Below are positions 16,940 to 25,563 of a stretch of 64,000 nucleotides of DNA, piece after piece. The stretch's first letter is position 1, and the number at the start of each line of letters is the position of its first letter. The position numbers and the translations under genes were made by a program. The notes beneath the pieces were generated by a model, which did not search any database, was not told where the DNA came from, and saw only the letters and a list, made by a program, of their open reading frames with translations. Origin of the DNA: Jeotgalibacillus soli (GTDB lineage Bacteria; Bacillota; Bacilli; Bacillales; Jeotgalibacillaceae); the NCBI RefSeq assembly GCF_000829435.1, contig NZ_JXRP01000006.1, positions 248,001 to 312,000 of the forward strand, read 5' to 3'.

Positions 16940-19216
16940 TTAGCTTTGGCAGCTTTCACAAGCTTCGATTGCTTCCACATCTGAAGTCGAGCGAACATAA
17001 TAAGTCGTCTTTAATCCGGATTCCCATGCATGGTGATGTAAATCAAGCAGTTCTTTCGCCTTAATATCGTTTCGTACATAAAGGTTAAAGGAGATTGCTT
17101 GATCGATGTGCCGCTGACGCTTAGCATTTTGACGAATACTCCAGTGTTGATCAAGTAAATACACAGACTGATAGTACCACGTCGTTTCAGGGCTTAAGTC
17201 AGGCGCTGTTACAGGAATACGGTAGTCTTTTTTCTCCTCAGAATATTGTTTGCGGAAAATTGGATCAATACTTGCTGTAGAGCCAGCGATAATCGATGTC
17301 GATGAATTTGGAGCAACAGCCATCATGTAGCCATTACGTACGCCGTTCTCAGCTACCTGCTCACGCAGCTCATCCCAGCGGTTAGATGTATAGCCGCGTT
17401 TTGTGAAATATTCCCCTGTCTGCCAGTCAGAACCCTCAAAGACAGGATAGGCTTCTTTCTCCTTCGCAAGATTCATACTTGCTTCCACTGTTAAATAAGC
17501 AATCTCTTCATACAAATCGTCACAATAATTTACTGCTTCGTCACTTTCCCAGCGAATGCCCTTTTTCGCTAGAAGATGATGCCAGCCGAATGTACCTAAG
17601 CCGACACTGCGATATTTTCTATTCGTGATGCCCGCTTGAGGAACAGGCAGTGTATTTTGGTCAATGACATTATCAAGCATGCGTACCTGGATTTGCACAA
17701 GCCGCGGAAGTACGTCTGCGAAAACGGCACGAGCCAGCGAGATAGAGGAAAGGTTGCATACCACAAAGTCACCAGGTGATTTAACCGTAATGATCGAACC
17801 GTCTTTTACATATTCCTCCGTCATCGTCGTTGCGCTCATATTTTGCATGATTTCTGTGCAAAGATTACTGCAATATACCATTCCCTTGTGCTGATTTGGG
17901 TTCATGCGATTAACCGTATCGCGGTAAAACATATACGGCGTACCGGTTTCTAATTGAGAAATCATGATGGATTTCATAATGTCAATGGCTGGAACTGTGC
18001 GGCGCGACAGGACGGGATGATCCACACATTCCTGGTATTTATCCCGGAAGCTCCCTTGTCCTTCCTGCTCATCAAAATAATCCTCTAATGAATACCCCAT
18101 AACCTGACGAACTTCATGCGGATCAAATAAGTGCCATTCAGATCTGTTTGCAACAGCTTCCATAAATAAATCAGGAATGGTAACACCTGTGAAAAGGTCA
18201 TGCGTACGTAAACGCTCATCTCCATTGTTTAACCGGACGTCTAAGAAAGAGAAAATATCTTTATGCCAAACGTCCAAGTAAACAGCAACAGCTCCTTTTC
18301 TTTGTCCGAGCTGATCGACGCTGACAGCCGTATTATTCAGCTGCTTCATCCAAGGGATCACGCCTGAAGAGGTTCCTTTAAACCCTTTAATATCACTGCC
18401 TCGGGAGCGGATTTTCCCTAGGTATACACCAATGCCGCCTCCGTTTTTGCTTAATGTGGCAATGTCCGTGTTGGAATCGTAAATACTGCGCAGATCATCC
18501 TCTACGGTATCAATAAAACAGCTGGAAAGCTGACCGTAGCTTTTTCCTGCATTTGACAAGGTCGGTGTTGCGACTGTCATATAAAGATTCGATAAAGCCC
18601 AGTAGGCTTCTTTAACAAGCCCAATCCTTCTATTCTTTGGTTCCTGCATCATCAAGGTCATCGCGATGACCATAAAACGCTCCTGCGGAAGCTCGTACAC
18701 TTCTTTCTCACGAGACTTTGTTAAATAGCGATCTGCTAATGTCACAAGACCGATGTATGTAAAAAGCTGATCTTTTTCTGGCTCAATGAAGCTTCCGATC
18801 TGCTCAATCTCCTCATCCGAATAGGAATCTCTTAATCGCGCTGTATAAAGATTCATATCCGTAAGAGTATGAACTAATTGAACAAATGAGCCATATGGTT
18901 GGCCTGGATCATGTCCGCGTGATTGTGCTGCTTGATCATACAAGCGGTCACGTAAAAGCTCAGCTGCGACAAACGTCCAATCTGGTTCTTCAATGGAGAT
19001 GCCGTCTAATGCTGCTAAAATCATGAGCTGCGTTGCTTGGTGGAGCGTGTAGTCTTGTTTATGCTCCAGCTGCTGCGTAATTTTTTCCACTATTGGTGCA
19101 GCGTTCAAGGCAGGGAAGCGTTCCGTTTTGGTAGAAAAGTAATTTGTCAGTTGTTCTGTCGTCCAATTGTGGAGAGTGTGGTAGGCAGATACAGAGATTG
19201 TTGTTGATTTCATCAT
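16940..19216 (-). CDS. nrdA: Class I ribonucleotide reductase alpha (catalytic) subunit
   Basis: The 758-residue subunit reduces ribonucleoside diphosphates. Visible landmarks are SSCFIDTVEDDL (first active-site cysteine), LSKNGGGIGVYLGKIRSRG, NLCTEIMQ, FVVCNLSSISLA, MAVAPNSSTSIIAGSTASIDP and the C-terminal redox pair CESC. I see no clear ATP-cone motif at the N-terminus. Two adjacent ATGs follow GGAGGATAA; the second (19213) has slightly better spacing. The gene is first in the operon, behind NrdR boxes and a cobalamin riboswitch. That arrangement suggests it is repressed when B12 allows a class II enzyme, which is not seen in this window. Confidence 0.93.
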   Translation of the reverse strand: MMKSTTISVSAYHTLHNWTTEQLTNYFSTKTERFPALNAAPIVEKITQQLEHKQDYTLHQATQLMILAALDGISIEEPDWTFVAAELLRDRLYDQAAQSRGHDPGQPYGSFVQLVHTLTDMNLYTARLRDSYSDEEIEQIGSFIEPEKDQLFTYIGLVTLADRYLTKSREKEVYELPQERFMVIAMTLMMQEPKNRRIGLVKEAYWALSNLYMTVATPTLSNAGKSYGQLSSCFIDTVEDDLRSIYDSNTDIATLSKNGGGIGVYLGKIRSRGSDIKGFKGTSSGVIPWMKQLNNTAVSVDQLGQRKGAVAVYLDVWHKDIFSFLDVRLNNGDERLRTHDLFTGVTIPDLFMEAVANRSEWHLFDPHEVRQVMGYSLEDYFDEQEGQGSFRDKYQECVDHPVLSRRTVPAIDIMKSIMISQLETGTPYMFYRDTVNRMNPNQHKGMVYCSNLCTEIMQNMSATTMTEEYVKDGSIITVKSPGDFVVCNLSSISLARAVFADVLPRLVQIQVRMLDNVIDQNTLPVPQAGITNRKYRSVGLGTFGWHHLLAKKGIRWESDEAVNYCDDLYEEIAYLTVEASMNLAKEKEAYPVFEGSDWQTGEYFTKRGYTSNRWDELREQVAENGVRNGYMMAVAPNSSTSIIAGSTASIDPIFRKQYSEEKKDYRIPVTAPDLSPETTWYYQSVYLLDQHWSIRQNAKRQRHIDQAISFNLYVRNDIKAKELLDLHHHAWESGLKTTYYVRSTSDVEAIEACESCQS

Positions 19217-19245
19217 TTATCCTCCATTCATTTTTGAAAATAATA

Positions 19246-19430
19246 CTGTTAAATTTACCTGTTGATTTCAGCTTAAGGCGCTCGCTTTCCGCAGGCGGTC
19301 CGGGAGACTCCTCGGCTCATGACGGGCCTTCGGGGTCTCCCTTTCACTCGCTTCTCTAAGCAGGAGTCTCAAGCCCTCCGCTCCAATCAATCTAGTGCCA
19401 AACTCAACAATGATCTTTAACATAGCTTTG
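19246..19430. repeat. Dispersed intergenic repeat, copy B
   Basis: On the minus strand it reads GTTAAAGATCATTGTTGAG, then TTGATTGGAGCGGAGGGC, GAGACTCCTGCTT, a GC-rich palindromic core, GGAAAGCGAGCGCC and AAATCAACAGG. The outer ends match copy C at 47.0 kb and the core resembles copies A and D. It lies inside the nrd leader between the riboswitch terminator and nrdA. Confidence 0.75.
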
Positions 19431-19441
19431 AAAATAAAAAA

Positions 19442-19461
19442 GTCCACCTTTGGAGGTGAAC
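19442..19461 (-). terminator. Terminator of the cobalamin riboswitch
   Basis: On the minus strand GTTCACCT pairs with AGGTGGAC and is followed by TTTTTTATTTT. Bases 19452-19459 and 19464-19469 can instead pair with 19525-19532 and 19513-19518. This gives an alternative stem that excludes the terminator. Confidence 0.7.
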
Positions 19462-19545
19462 GCAGGATGGATAAAAGAAATAGGCAGATGCAAATAGATC
19501 CTATTGCTTCCTCATCCTACCTTCTCACCTCCCGAAGAAGATAGC

Positions 19546-19713
19546 ACGTTATTGAATAGATCGGTCTCCTGACTTATGCTTTACGACGATTCAAGTCCCT
19601 TCCCATGATGACATCACAGTGGCTCGACAAGTTTCTATGCATTTACAGTTGCGGGTACAGTTCTGGATTCACACCAGATTCCCTATTATGCCTTACTCGG
19701 CACCTATTCAAGT
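19546..19713 (-). promoter_or_regulatory. Cobalamin (B12) riboswitch upstream of nrdA
   Basis: On the minus strand the landmarks appear in order: GGGAATCTGGTGTGAATCC, ACCCGCAACTGTAAATGC, GAGCCACTG, ATGGGAAGG and the B12 box AAGTCAGGAGACC. TGAATAG near the start can pair with CTATTCA after the B12 box to close P1. The identification is firm, while exact ends are approximate. A terminator lies about 85 bases downstream. Confidence 0.93.
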
Positions 19714-19718
19714 GGAAT

Positions 19719-19766
19719 GTACTATATATAGTGTTATTGGTTTTATCTTCATACTAAATATGGTGT
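19719..19766. promoter_or_regulatory. Pair of NrdR boxes at the nrd promoter
   Basis: GTACTATATATAGTGT (19719-19734) matches 14 of 16 positions of the NrdR box ACACWATATATWGTGT, and ATACTAAATATGGTGT (19751-19766) matches 13. They start 32 bases apart, three helical turns, which is the known arrangement of tandem NrdR boxes. The upstream box overlaps the expected transcription start. No nrdR gene is in the window. Confidence 0.75.
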
Positions 19767-19768
19767 TT

Positions 19769-19797
19769 AGTATAATTGATTCTTCCCGATCTGACAA
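19769..19797 (-). promoter_or_regulatory. SigA promoter of the nrd operon
   Basis: On the minus strand TTGTCA and TATACT are 17 bases apart. The start point would fall in the NrdR box pair, just ahead of the cobalamin aptamer. Confidence 0.75.
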
Positions 19798-19799
19798 TC

Positions 19800-20146
19800 T
19801 TTAATCCTATTGAATTTTGGGAAATAAATAAAAGATATGACTAATCTTGTCGTTTTAAAGGGAAATAAATAAAAATTTATTTTTGATATCTGCATTGACA
19901 GCCCATGTTTAATAGGATTATTAAATTCGTGGAGAAAAAAGGAATGGAAATAACATTTGTCATACTCAAATCAGCTTTATTGAGGGAAAATAAACTGAAA
20001 AACGTTTAATGATGTAAAAGTCTACGTTATTAATTGGTTAATGTCATTTTTAGAGAAGACATCGTGTTTCTCTTCTCCTATTAAGCATTTGATTGACAGT
20101 ATCCATTCTGACTTGATATGTTGTATATAATTTCATTCTTTCATCC
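19800..20146. other. Intergenic region between divergent nrd and thiD leaders
   Basis: I see no gene here. The sequence is AT-rich and holds a 15-base direct repeat, GGGAAATAAATAAAA, at 19819-19833 and 19860-19874, which could be an operator or chance. TTGACA near 20092 and TATAAT near 20127 may belong to the thiD promoter, but their spacing to each other is wrong. Confidence 0.4.
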
Positions 20147-20247
20147 ACTAGGGGTGCCGTTTTGGCTGAGATAGTCTACTAATTGCAGACTTGTCCCTTT
20201 GAACCTGATCTAGATTACACTAGCGTAGGAAATGTGGAGTCGGTTCT
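20147..20247 (+). promoter_or_regulatory. TPP riboswitch controlling thiD-thiM-thiE
   Basis: The aptamer landmarks CTAGGGGTGCCG, GGCTGAGATAG, CCCTTTGAACCTGATCTAG and CTAGCGTAGGAAATG appear in order. A strong terminator follows. Confidence 0.95.
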
Positions 20248-20269
20248 GTTAATTTATGATGTTAAGACA

Positions 20270-20303
20270 GCCACTCCTTGTGATCACAAGGAGTGGCTTT
20301 TTT
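20270..20303 (+). terminator. Terminator of the thiD TPP riboswitch
   Basis: GCCACTCCTTGT pairs perfectly with ACAAGGAGTGGC across GATC and is followed by six T residues. Confidence 0.9.
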
Positions 20304-20358
20304 GATGATGGAGAGTAGTATTAAAGAAATTTTTTATCCAAGTGAGGAGGAAATAAAA

Positions 20359-21174
20359 ATGAATCGATTTCCGGTTGCATTAACGATTGCAGGAACGGAT
20401 CCAACGGGTGGTGCAGGGATACAGGCGGACTTAAAAACATTTCAGGAGCTTGAGGTGTATGGAATGTCAATCCTCACTTCCGTTGTTGCTCAAAATACTC
20501 AAGGTGTTTCTGATATCCACCATTTGCCTCTATCCATGCTTGCGGCACAGCTAGAGAGCGTGTTCTCTGATATTCAGCCTCATGCAATCAAAACGGGTAT
20601 GATTGCAACTGCAGAAATGATGGAGATTGTCGCAAGCCGTATAAAAAGTAAACAAACGCAGTACATAATGGACCCTGTGATGGTGGCAACCAGCGGGCAT
20701 CATTTAATTGATGAGCAGGCTGTTGCCAGCTTAAAGGAATCACTGCTGCCGCTAGCAACCGTCGTTACGCCTAATCTTCCAGAGGCCGAGGCGCTGACAG
20801 GTTCTCCGGTGAAGACAGTTGATGATATGAGAGAAGCGGCAAAGGTCATTGTTCATGATCTTGGAGCCGGTTCAGTTGTGGTGAAGGGAGGTCATATGGA
20901 AGGAGATGCATTTGACTTGTTTTATGATGGCTTTTCCTTCCATGAATTGATTACGCCAAGAATTAATACCCGTCATACGCACGGAACCGGCTGTACGTTC
21001 TCTGCGGCTATTGCAGCGGAACTGGCTAAAGGGTACACACTGCTTGATGCAGTAAAAACGGCAAAGCAATTTATTCAGCTGGCAATTGAGCATACATGGG
21101 GCCTTGGAAAAGGAAATGGTCCAACGAACCACATGGCTCATCGCCGGGTAAAAGGAGCAGCAAAAAATGATTGA
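20359..21174 (+). CDS. thiD: Hydroxymethylpyrimidine/phosphomethylpyrimidine kinase
   Basis: ThiD phosphorylates HMP and HMP-P to HMP-PP for thiamine assembly. The 271-residue ribokinase-fold protein begins ALTIAGTDPTGGAGIQADLKTF and has the phosphate-binding end HGTGCTFSAAIAAELAKG. The start at 20359 has GTGAGGAGG nine bases upstream; a longer open frame runs back into the riboswitch terminator and is not real. It overlaps thiM by eight bases. A pyridoxal kinase side activity (PdxK type) is known in this family and cannot be excluded. Confidence 0.93.
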   Translation: MNRFPVALTIAGTDPTGGAGIQADLKTFQELEVYGMSILTSVVAQNTQGVSDIHHLPLSMLAAQLESVFSDIQPHAIKTGMIATAEMMEIVASRIKSKQTQYIMDPVMVATSGHHLIDEQAVASLKESLLPLATVVTPNLPEAEALTGSPVKTVDDMREAAKVIVHDLGAGSVVVKGGHMEGDAFDLFYDGFSFHELITPRINTRHTHGTGCTFSAAIAAELAKGYTLLDAVKTAKQFIQLAIEHTWGLGKGNGPTNHMAHRRVKGAAKND

Positions 21175-21979
21175 ACAATTAAAAGGAATGCTTGATCAAG
21201 TAAGAGAGAAACAGCCTTTAATCATGAATATTACCAATCAAGTGGTGATCCAGCAGACAGCTAACGGACTGCTTGCCTTGGGTGCATCCCCGGTGATGTC
21301 GAGTCACCCTGAAGATGCTAGAGAACTTGCACAGGTGGCAGGGGGTGTTCTACTCAATATAGGAACCCTGCAGGAGGCGCAGCTTGAAACACTGCTTGAA
21401 GCTGGTAAATCAGCGAATAAGGCCGGCATTCCGGTCGTGCTGGATCCAGTTGGGGCCGGAGCAACCTCGTATCGAACGAATGCAGTGAACAAAATTCTCT
21501 CAGAAGTAAAGATAAGTGTACTGCGGGGGAATGGAGGAGAGATAGCGGCTGTAACGAATCAGCATTGGGGAATGAAGGGCGTGGATTCCGTCGGCCAAGG
21601 TGACGTGGTTCAATTAGCCAAAAATGCCGCAAAGCAGCTTGACATGATCGTTGTCGTAACGGGTGAAAAAGACGTAATTTCAAGTCCTTCACGCACCCTT
21701 ATAACAGAAAATGGTACGGAGATGCTAACCAGAATAACAGGTGCTGGCTGTGTGCTGGGCTCTGTTATAACAGCATTTTTAGCAGCAAATCGTGAAAGCG
21801 ATCCTATAGAAGTATGTACCGCCGCTGCTTCCTTTTACAGTGTAGCGGCTGAAAAGGCGATGGAAAGAAAGCCGAAAGGTCCGGGAGATTTTGAGTTTTA
21901 TTTCCGAGATGCATTGTATGAGCTCTCAGAGGCAGAGTGGATAAAGCAAGGGATTGTAACGGAAGGCGGTACAGTATGA
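21167..21979 (+). CDS. thiM: Hydroxyethylthiazole kinase
   Basis: ThiM phosphorylates hydroxyethylthiazole in thiazole salvage. The N-terminal IMNITNQVVIQQTANGLLALGASPVMS block and the VLDPVGAGATSYRT and ITGAGCVLGSVITAFLA motifs are diagnostic. The length of 270 residues is normal. Its start overlaps thiD and its stop overlaps thiE, so the three genes are translationally coupled. Confidence 0.96.
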   Translation: MIEQLKGMLDQVREKQPLIMNITNQVVIQQTANGLLALGASPVMSSHPEDARELAQVAGGVLLNIGTLQEAQLETLLEAGKSANKAGIPVVLDPVGAGATSYRTNAVNKILSEVKISVLRGNGGEIAAVTNQHWGMKGVDSVGQGDVVQLAKNAAKQLDMIVVVTGEKDVISSPSRTLITENGTEMLTRITGAGCVLGSVITAFLAANRESDPIEVCTAAASFYSVAAEKAMERKPKGPGDFEFYFRDALYELSEAEWIKQGIVTEGGTV

Positions 21980-22611
21980 CAAAGATAAAAGATCAGCTCG
22001 GACTATATTTTATTATGGGCAGTCAAAACTGTCTGCATGATCCGATTTGGACGCTTGAAGAGGCGATTCAAGGAGGCATCACCTGCTTCCAGTTTAGAGA
22101 AAAAGGAACGGGGTCTTTTCAGGGGCAAGAAAAGCTTGAACTGGCAAAAGCGCTGCAATCGCTTTGTCAAAAAAATAAGCTGCCGTTTATCGTCAATGAC
22201 GATCTTGATTTAGCAGATCAGCTGGGTGTTGATGGGGTTCATGTAGGGCAGGATGATGAGCATATTAGTATTGTCCGAAAAGCATTTCCAAAAGCCATTC
22301 TTGGACTATCAGTAAGCCGCGCAGATGAAGGTCTGGCCGTCAGTGAAACAGAAGTGGATTATTTAGGGATCGGTCCTATTTACTCTACCTCTACAAAAGA
22401 AGATGCAAAGCATGCGATCGGGCCAGAAGCCGTGCGCCTTTTGCAGCAAGCGGTTCCTGCTATTCCCCGCGTTGCGATTGGAGGAATTAACCAGGAGCAT
22501 GTCACAGAGCTGATGCAGAGTGGAGCGGATGGTGTTGCCGTGATTTCTGCAATCAGCCAGGCAAATGATCCAAGATCAGCTGCTCGGGCATTTGTTTCAA
22601 AATTATTTTAA
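21976..22611 (+). CDS. thiE: Thiamine phosphate synthase
   Basis: ThiE joins HMP-PP and thiazole phosphate to give thiamine phosphate. Family motifs are CFQFREKGTGSF, LPFIVNDDLDLA, GVHVGQDDEHIS, DYLGIGPIYSTSTKEDA and PRVAIGGINQEH. The ATG at 21976 overlaps the thiM stop by four bases; an open frame 13 codons longer lies inside thiM. With TenI at 10 kb, the window carries both the true synthase and the tautomerase. Confidence 0.95.
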   Translation: MTKIKDQLGLYFIMGSQNCLHDPIWTLEEAIQGGITCFQFREKGTGSFQGQEKLELAKALQSLCQKNKLPFIVNDDLDLADQLGVDGVHVGQDDEHISIVRKAFPKAILGLSVSRADEGLAVSETEVDYLGIGPIYSTSTKEDAKHAIGPEAVRLLQQAVPAIPRVAIGGINQEHVTELMQSGADGVAVISAISQANDPRSAARAFVSKLF

Positions 22612-22641
22612 AATCGGGATTGAATTATACGTTATAGCTCT

Positions 22642-22690
22642 AGAAGACTCTCTTTACTTAAAAAAGAAAGCTAAAGAGGGTCTTCTTTTA
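22642..22690 (+). terminator. Terminator after thiE
   Basis: AGAAGACTCTCTTT pairs with AAAGAGGGTCTTCT across a 17-base loop and is followed by TTTA. Confidence 0.8.
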
Positions 22691-22732
22691 CTTGTATTCA
22701 ATCCTTTTGCTGTGTGAATCGCTGAGATGGAA

Positions 22733-22768
22733 AAAGCTCCTGCTTATCTTATATAACAGGAGCTCTTT
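22733..22768 (-). terminator. Terminator of mscL
   Basis: On the minus strand GAGCTCCTG pairs with CAGGAGCTT and is followed by TTTTCC. Confidence 0.7.
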
Positions 22769-22771
22769 CCA

Positions 22772-23152
22772 TTATTTTGCCTCATTTTGTTTTAATAGAT
22801 CACGAATTTCCCTCAAGATCTCGATTTGAGGATCAGGGATTGGGACGGCTTCTTTTTCTTCTTCTTTACGTTTAAAGCGATTCAGCAATTTTACGAATAG
22901 AAAAATAGCAAAGGCTATGATAATGAAATCAACGACAGCTTGAAGAAAGACGCCATAAGAAACGGTTGCCCCTCCAATAGACAATTCGAGACTAGTAAAG
23001 TCGATCCCGCCAACTAAGATTCCAACAAGAGGCATAATAATGGTTTCAACGAGTGCAGTAACGATTTTTCCGAAAGCGGCACCGATGACGACTGCAACAG
23101 CAAGGTCCAGTACATTTCCTCTCAACGCAAACTCTTTAAACTCTTTCATCAT
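22772..23152 (-). CDS. mscL: Large-conductance mechanosensitive channel
   Basis: MscL opens under membrane tension to release solutes during hypo-osmotic shock. The 126-residue protein has the canonical start KEFKEFALRGNVLDLAVAVVIG, the TM1 pore helix, a periplasmic-type loop, a second helix (VDFIIIAFAIFLFVKLLNRF) and a charged cytoplasmic helix. GAGGAGGT precedes two adjacent ATGs. The gene is monocistronic. Confidence 0.96.
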   Translation of the reverse strand: MMKEFKEFALRGNVLDLAVAVVIGAAFGKIVTALVETIIMPLVGILVGGIDFTSLELSIGGATVSYGVFLQAVVDFIIIAFAIFLFVKLLNRFKRKEEEKEAVPIPDPQIEILREIRDLLKQNEAK

Positions 23153-23310
23153 GCTTCAGCACCTCCTCATATAACGATAATTATAAAATAGAAAGGTGAG
23201 GAGTTATTGTATCATTTGGAGTGATTTATTGAAAAATATCCAAAAAACATGTTTTTTCGACAACCTCCTCGGTAGGTTTTAATGTCGGTAATTATCTATC
23301 CGCCGTATCA

Positions 23311-23640
23311 TTAAACCTCAAAATAAAAATGCTTATGCAAACTGCATCCGGGATTAAAGGCTGCTTCACATTGTGGACATGTTGATTGGCAATTTAGGTA
23401 TTCATCAATTGAAAGCTCCGAACCGCATGATCCGCATAAAATAGCTTTTTCATGAAACTCCTTCATTGGCCATACTGCATACTTACCGCAGCCATCTTCT
23501 TTATGACACTCAACGCATGGAAAATAGTTTTTGCAGCAGTAAAACTTAATAGCAATGATGTCTTTTACAGAGTGGTAATGTGTACAGCGAGTTTCATCAT
23601 CAATGACAGGTCCGTATACTTCTATTCCTTTACAGTTCAT
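23311..23640 (-). CDS. CHY zinc finger protein
   Basis: The protein (109 aa) has many Cys and His zinc ligands: DETRCTHYHSVKDIIAIKFYCC, FPCVECH, CGKYAVWP, CGSCG, CPQCEAAFNPGC and SLHKHFYFEV. This matches the bacterial CHY-type zinc finger family. The start at 23640 follows an AAGGAGC box; the frame is open six codons further up. It stands alone and its role is unknown. Confidence 0.8.
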   Translation of the reverse strand: MNCKGIEVYGPVIDDETRCTHYHSVKDIIAIKFYCCKNYFPCVECHKEDGCGKYAVWPMKEFHEKAILCGSCGSELSIDEYLNCQSTCPQCEAAFNPGCSLHKHFYFEV

Positions 23641-23798
23641 TGTCAAGCTCCTTCTCAATGAATAAAGTTAGAGACATCATACCATACCGTGCGCAGTTGA
23701 CATACACCTGCTATAATGCTTGAAGAAGAAAGTATGATAGCGTTACCATTCGTTAATTAAGCGTTTGTAGAATTTTAGAAAAAATAGAGGTGAGCAAA

Positions 23799-25559
23799 TT
23801 GCTCGTATTATCCATGATTGAACGTCTAGGCATTATTGTTACGGTTGCCTTTGTGTTAACAAGAGTTTCTTTCTTTCGCCGTTTGCTGGATCAACAGGCT
23901 GTCATTGATCGCAGGCAGCAGCTTTGGCTTGTCATCATTTTTGGCTGTTTTGGCATTATTGGAACGTATATGGGGCTGGTTATAAACCCGATTGAAAATT
24001 CCATTGAACGCTGGACTAGAGTGCTTGGTGAAGATGAAGCGATTGCTAATTCCCGCGTTCTTGGCATTGTCGTAGCAGGCTTGCTTGGAGGTTGGAAAAT
24101 TGGTGTTTCAGCCGGGATCATCGCAGGTGTTCATCGAATATTTCTAGGGGGATTTACTGGGATTGCTTGCGGTGTGGCAACCATTATTGCAGGGGTCATT
24201 GCAGGGATTGTAGCGAAGCGTCAACAAAAAGACGGAATGGTTACGCCCCAGGTTGCATTTATTGTGGGCGGTGCAGCTGAAGCTGTTCAAATGCTCGTTA
24301 TTTTAGCTGTGGCAAAACCTTTTGATAAAGCAATGGCACTTGTTCAGGATATTGGCCTTTCGATGATTGCAGCCAATGCTTTAGGTACAGCTCTCTTTAT
24401 TTTAATCATTCGAAGCGTTGTACAGGAGGAGGAAAAAATGGGGGCAGTACAGTCGCAAAAAGCGCTGCGTATTGCCAATTCCACTCTTATTCATATGAGA
24501 AAAGGATTAACTGGGGTTTCTGCTTCGGCTGTATGCGCTATTTTGTATAAAGAAATCCCATCGTTGGCTGTGTCCATAACGGATCGAGATCATATTTTAT
24601 CTCATATTGGAAAAGGAGAGGATCATCATAGACCAGCACACGATATTCGGACGGAAGCAACACGAAAGGTGATTGAGAATGGTCAAGGAATGACTGTAGG
24701 AAAAAAAGCTATCCAGTGCAATGAGAAGAATTGCCCTCTTCATGCGGCTGTGATTGTCCCTCTTAAGCAGCAAGAGGTTACAGTCGGGACGCTTAAAGTG
24801 TATTTTCAGTCAGTGCGTGATATTTCTCCCATAATGATGGAGCTTATTCAAGGACTATCTACATTACTTAGTCAACAGCTTGAAATAGCAGAAGGAGAGA
24901 AGCACCGGGCATTAGCAAAGGAGTTGGAAATCAAAGCATTGCAGGCGCAGGTAAGTCCTCATTTTTTATTTAATGCCATGAATACGATTGTTTCATTGAT
25001 ACGTACAAATCCGGCTCATGCTCGAAAGCTTCTCATAGCATTATCTTCATTTTTTCGACAAAATCTTGCAGGATCAACGAAATCATTTTCAACCTTAAAG
25101 GAAGAAGTAGACCACGTGAAATCCTATTTATCAATAGAAGAAGCAAGATTCCAGGATCGTTTAAATGTTTTGTATGATTTGGACGAAGAGGCTCTTTCAG
25201 CAACGGTCCCTTCTATGACTCTGCAGCCTTTAGTAGAGAATTCAATCAAACATGGATTAAAATCGAAATTGGGTGACGGTGTGCTGCAGTTATCAATCCA
25301 ACAAAAAGATTCCTTTGTACAGGTTATGGTTCAAGATAATGGGGCAGGTATACCGAAGGAAAGGCTGCAGCAATTAATGACACAGCAGGTGGAATCGGAA
25401 AGCGGCACAGGTATTGGACTATATAATGTAAATGAGCGTTTAAAAAAAATGCTGTCTGAGAATGCCGCGTTGAACATTCGTTCATCAGCAGGTGAAGGGA
25501 CAAGCATCACCTTTAAAATAACTAAAAATCAACCAAATATAATAGAAGGAGCGGGATAA
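23799..25559 (+). CDS. lytS: LytS-type sensor histidine kinase
   Basis: The 586-residue kinase has the LytS N-terminal five-helix membrane sensor (5TM-5TMR_LYT, residues about 1-205), a GAF domain (about 215-360), the histidine kinase segment with SPHFLFNAMN, and an HATPase domain (LVENSIKHGL, then DNGAGIP). The TTG at 23799 is preferred: AGAGGTGAG precedes it, and the protein then starts MLVLSMIERLGI, in register with known LytS proteins. It is four bases from the response regulator gene. In B. subtilis LytST responds to pyruvate, and the neighbouring CstA-family gene supports a similar role here. Confidence 0.9.
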   Translation: MLVLSMIERLGIIVTVAFVLTRVSFFRRLLDQQAVIDRRQQLWLVIIFGCFGIIGTYMGLVINPIENSIERWTRVLGEDEAIANSRVLGIVVAGLLGGWKIGVSAGIIAGVHRIFLGGFTGIACGVATIIAGVIAGIVAKRQQKDGMVTPQVAFIVGGAAEAVQMLVILAVAKPFDKAMALVQDIGLSMIAANALGTALFILIIRSVVQEEEKMGAVQSQKALRIANSTLIHMRKGLTGVSASAVCAILYKEIPSLAVSITDRDHILSHIGKGEDHHRPAHDIRTEATRKVIENGQGMTVGKKAIQCNEKNCPLHAAVIVPLKQQEVTVGTLKVYFQSVRDISPIMMELIQGLSTLLSQQLEIAEGEKHRALAKELEIKALQAQVSPHFLFNAMNTIVSLIRTNPAHARKLLIALSSFFRQNLAGSTKSFSTLKEEVDHVKSYLSIEEARFQDRLNVLYDLDEEALSATVPSMTLQPLVENSIKHGLKSKLGDGVLQLSIQQKDSFVQVMVQDNGAGIPKERLQQLMTQQVESESGTGIGLYNVNERLKKMLSENAALNIRSSAGEGTSITFKITKNQPNIIEGAG

Positions 25560-25563
25560 GCAA

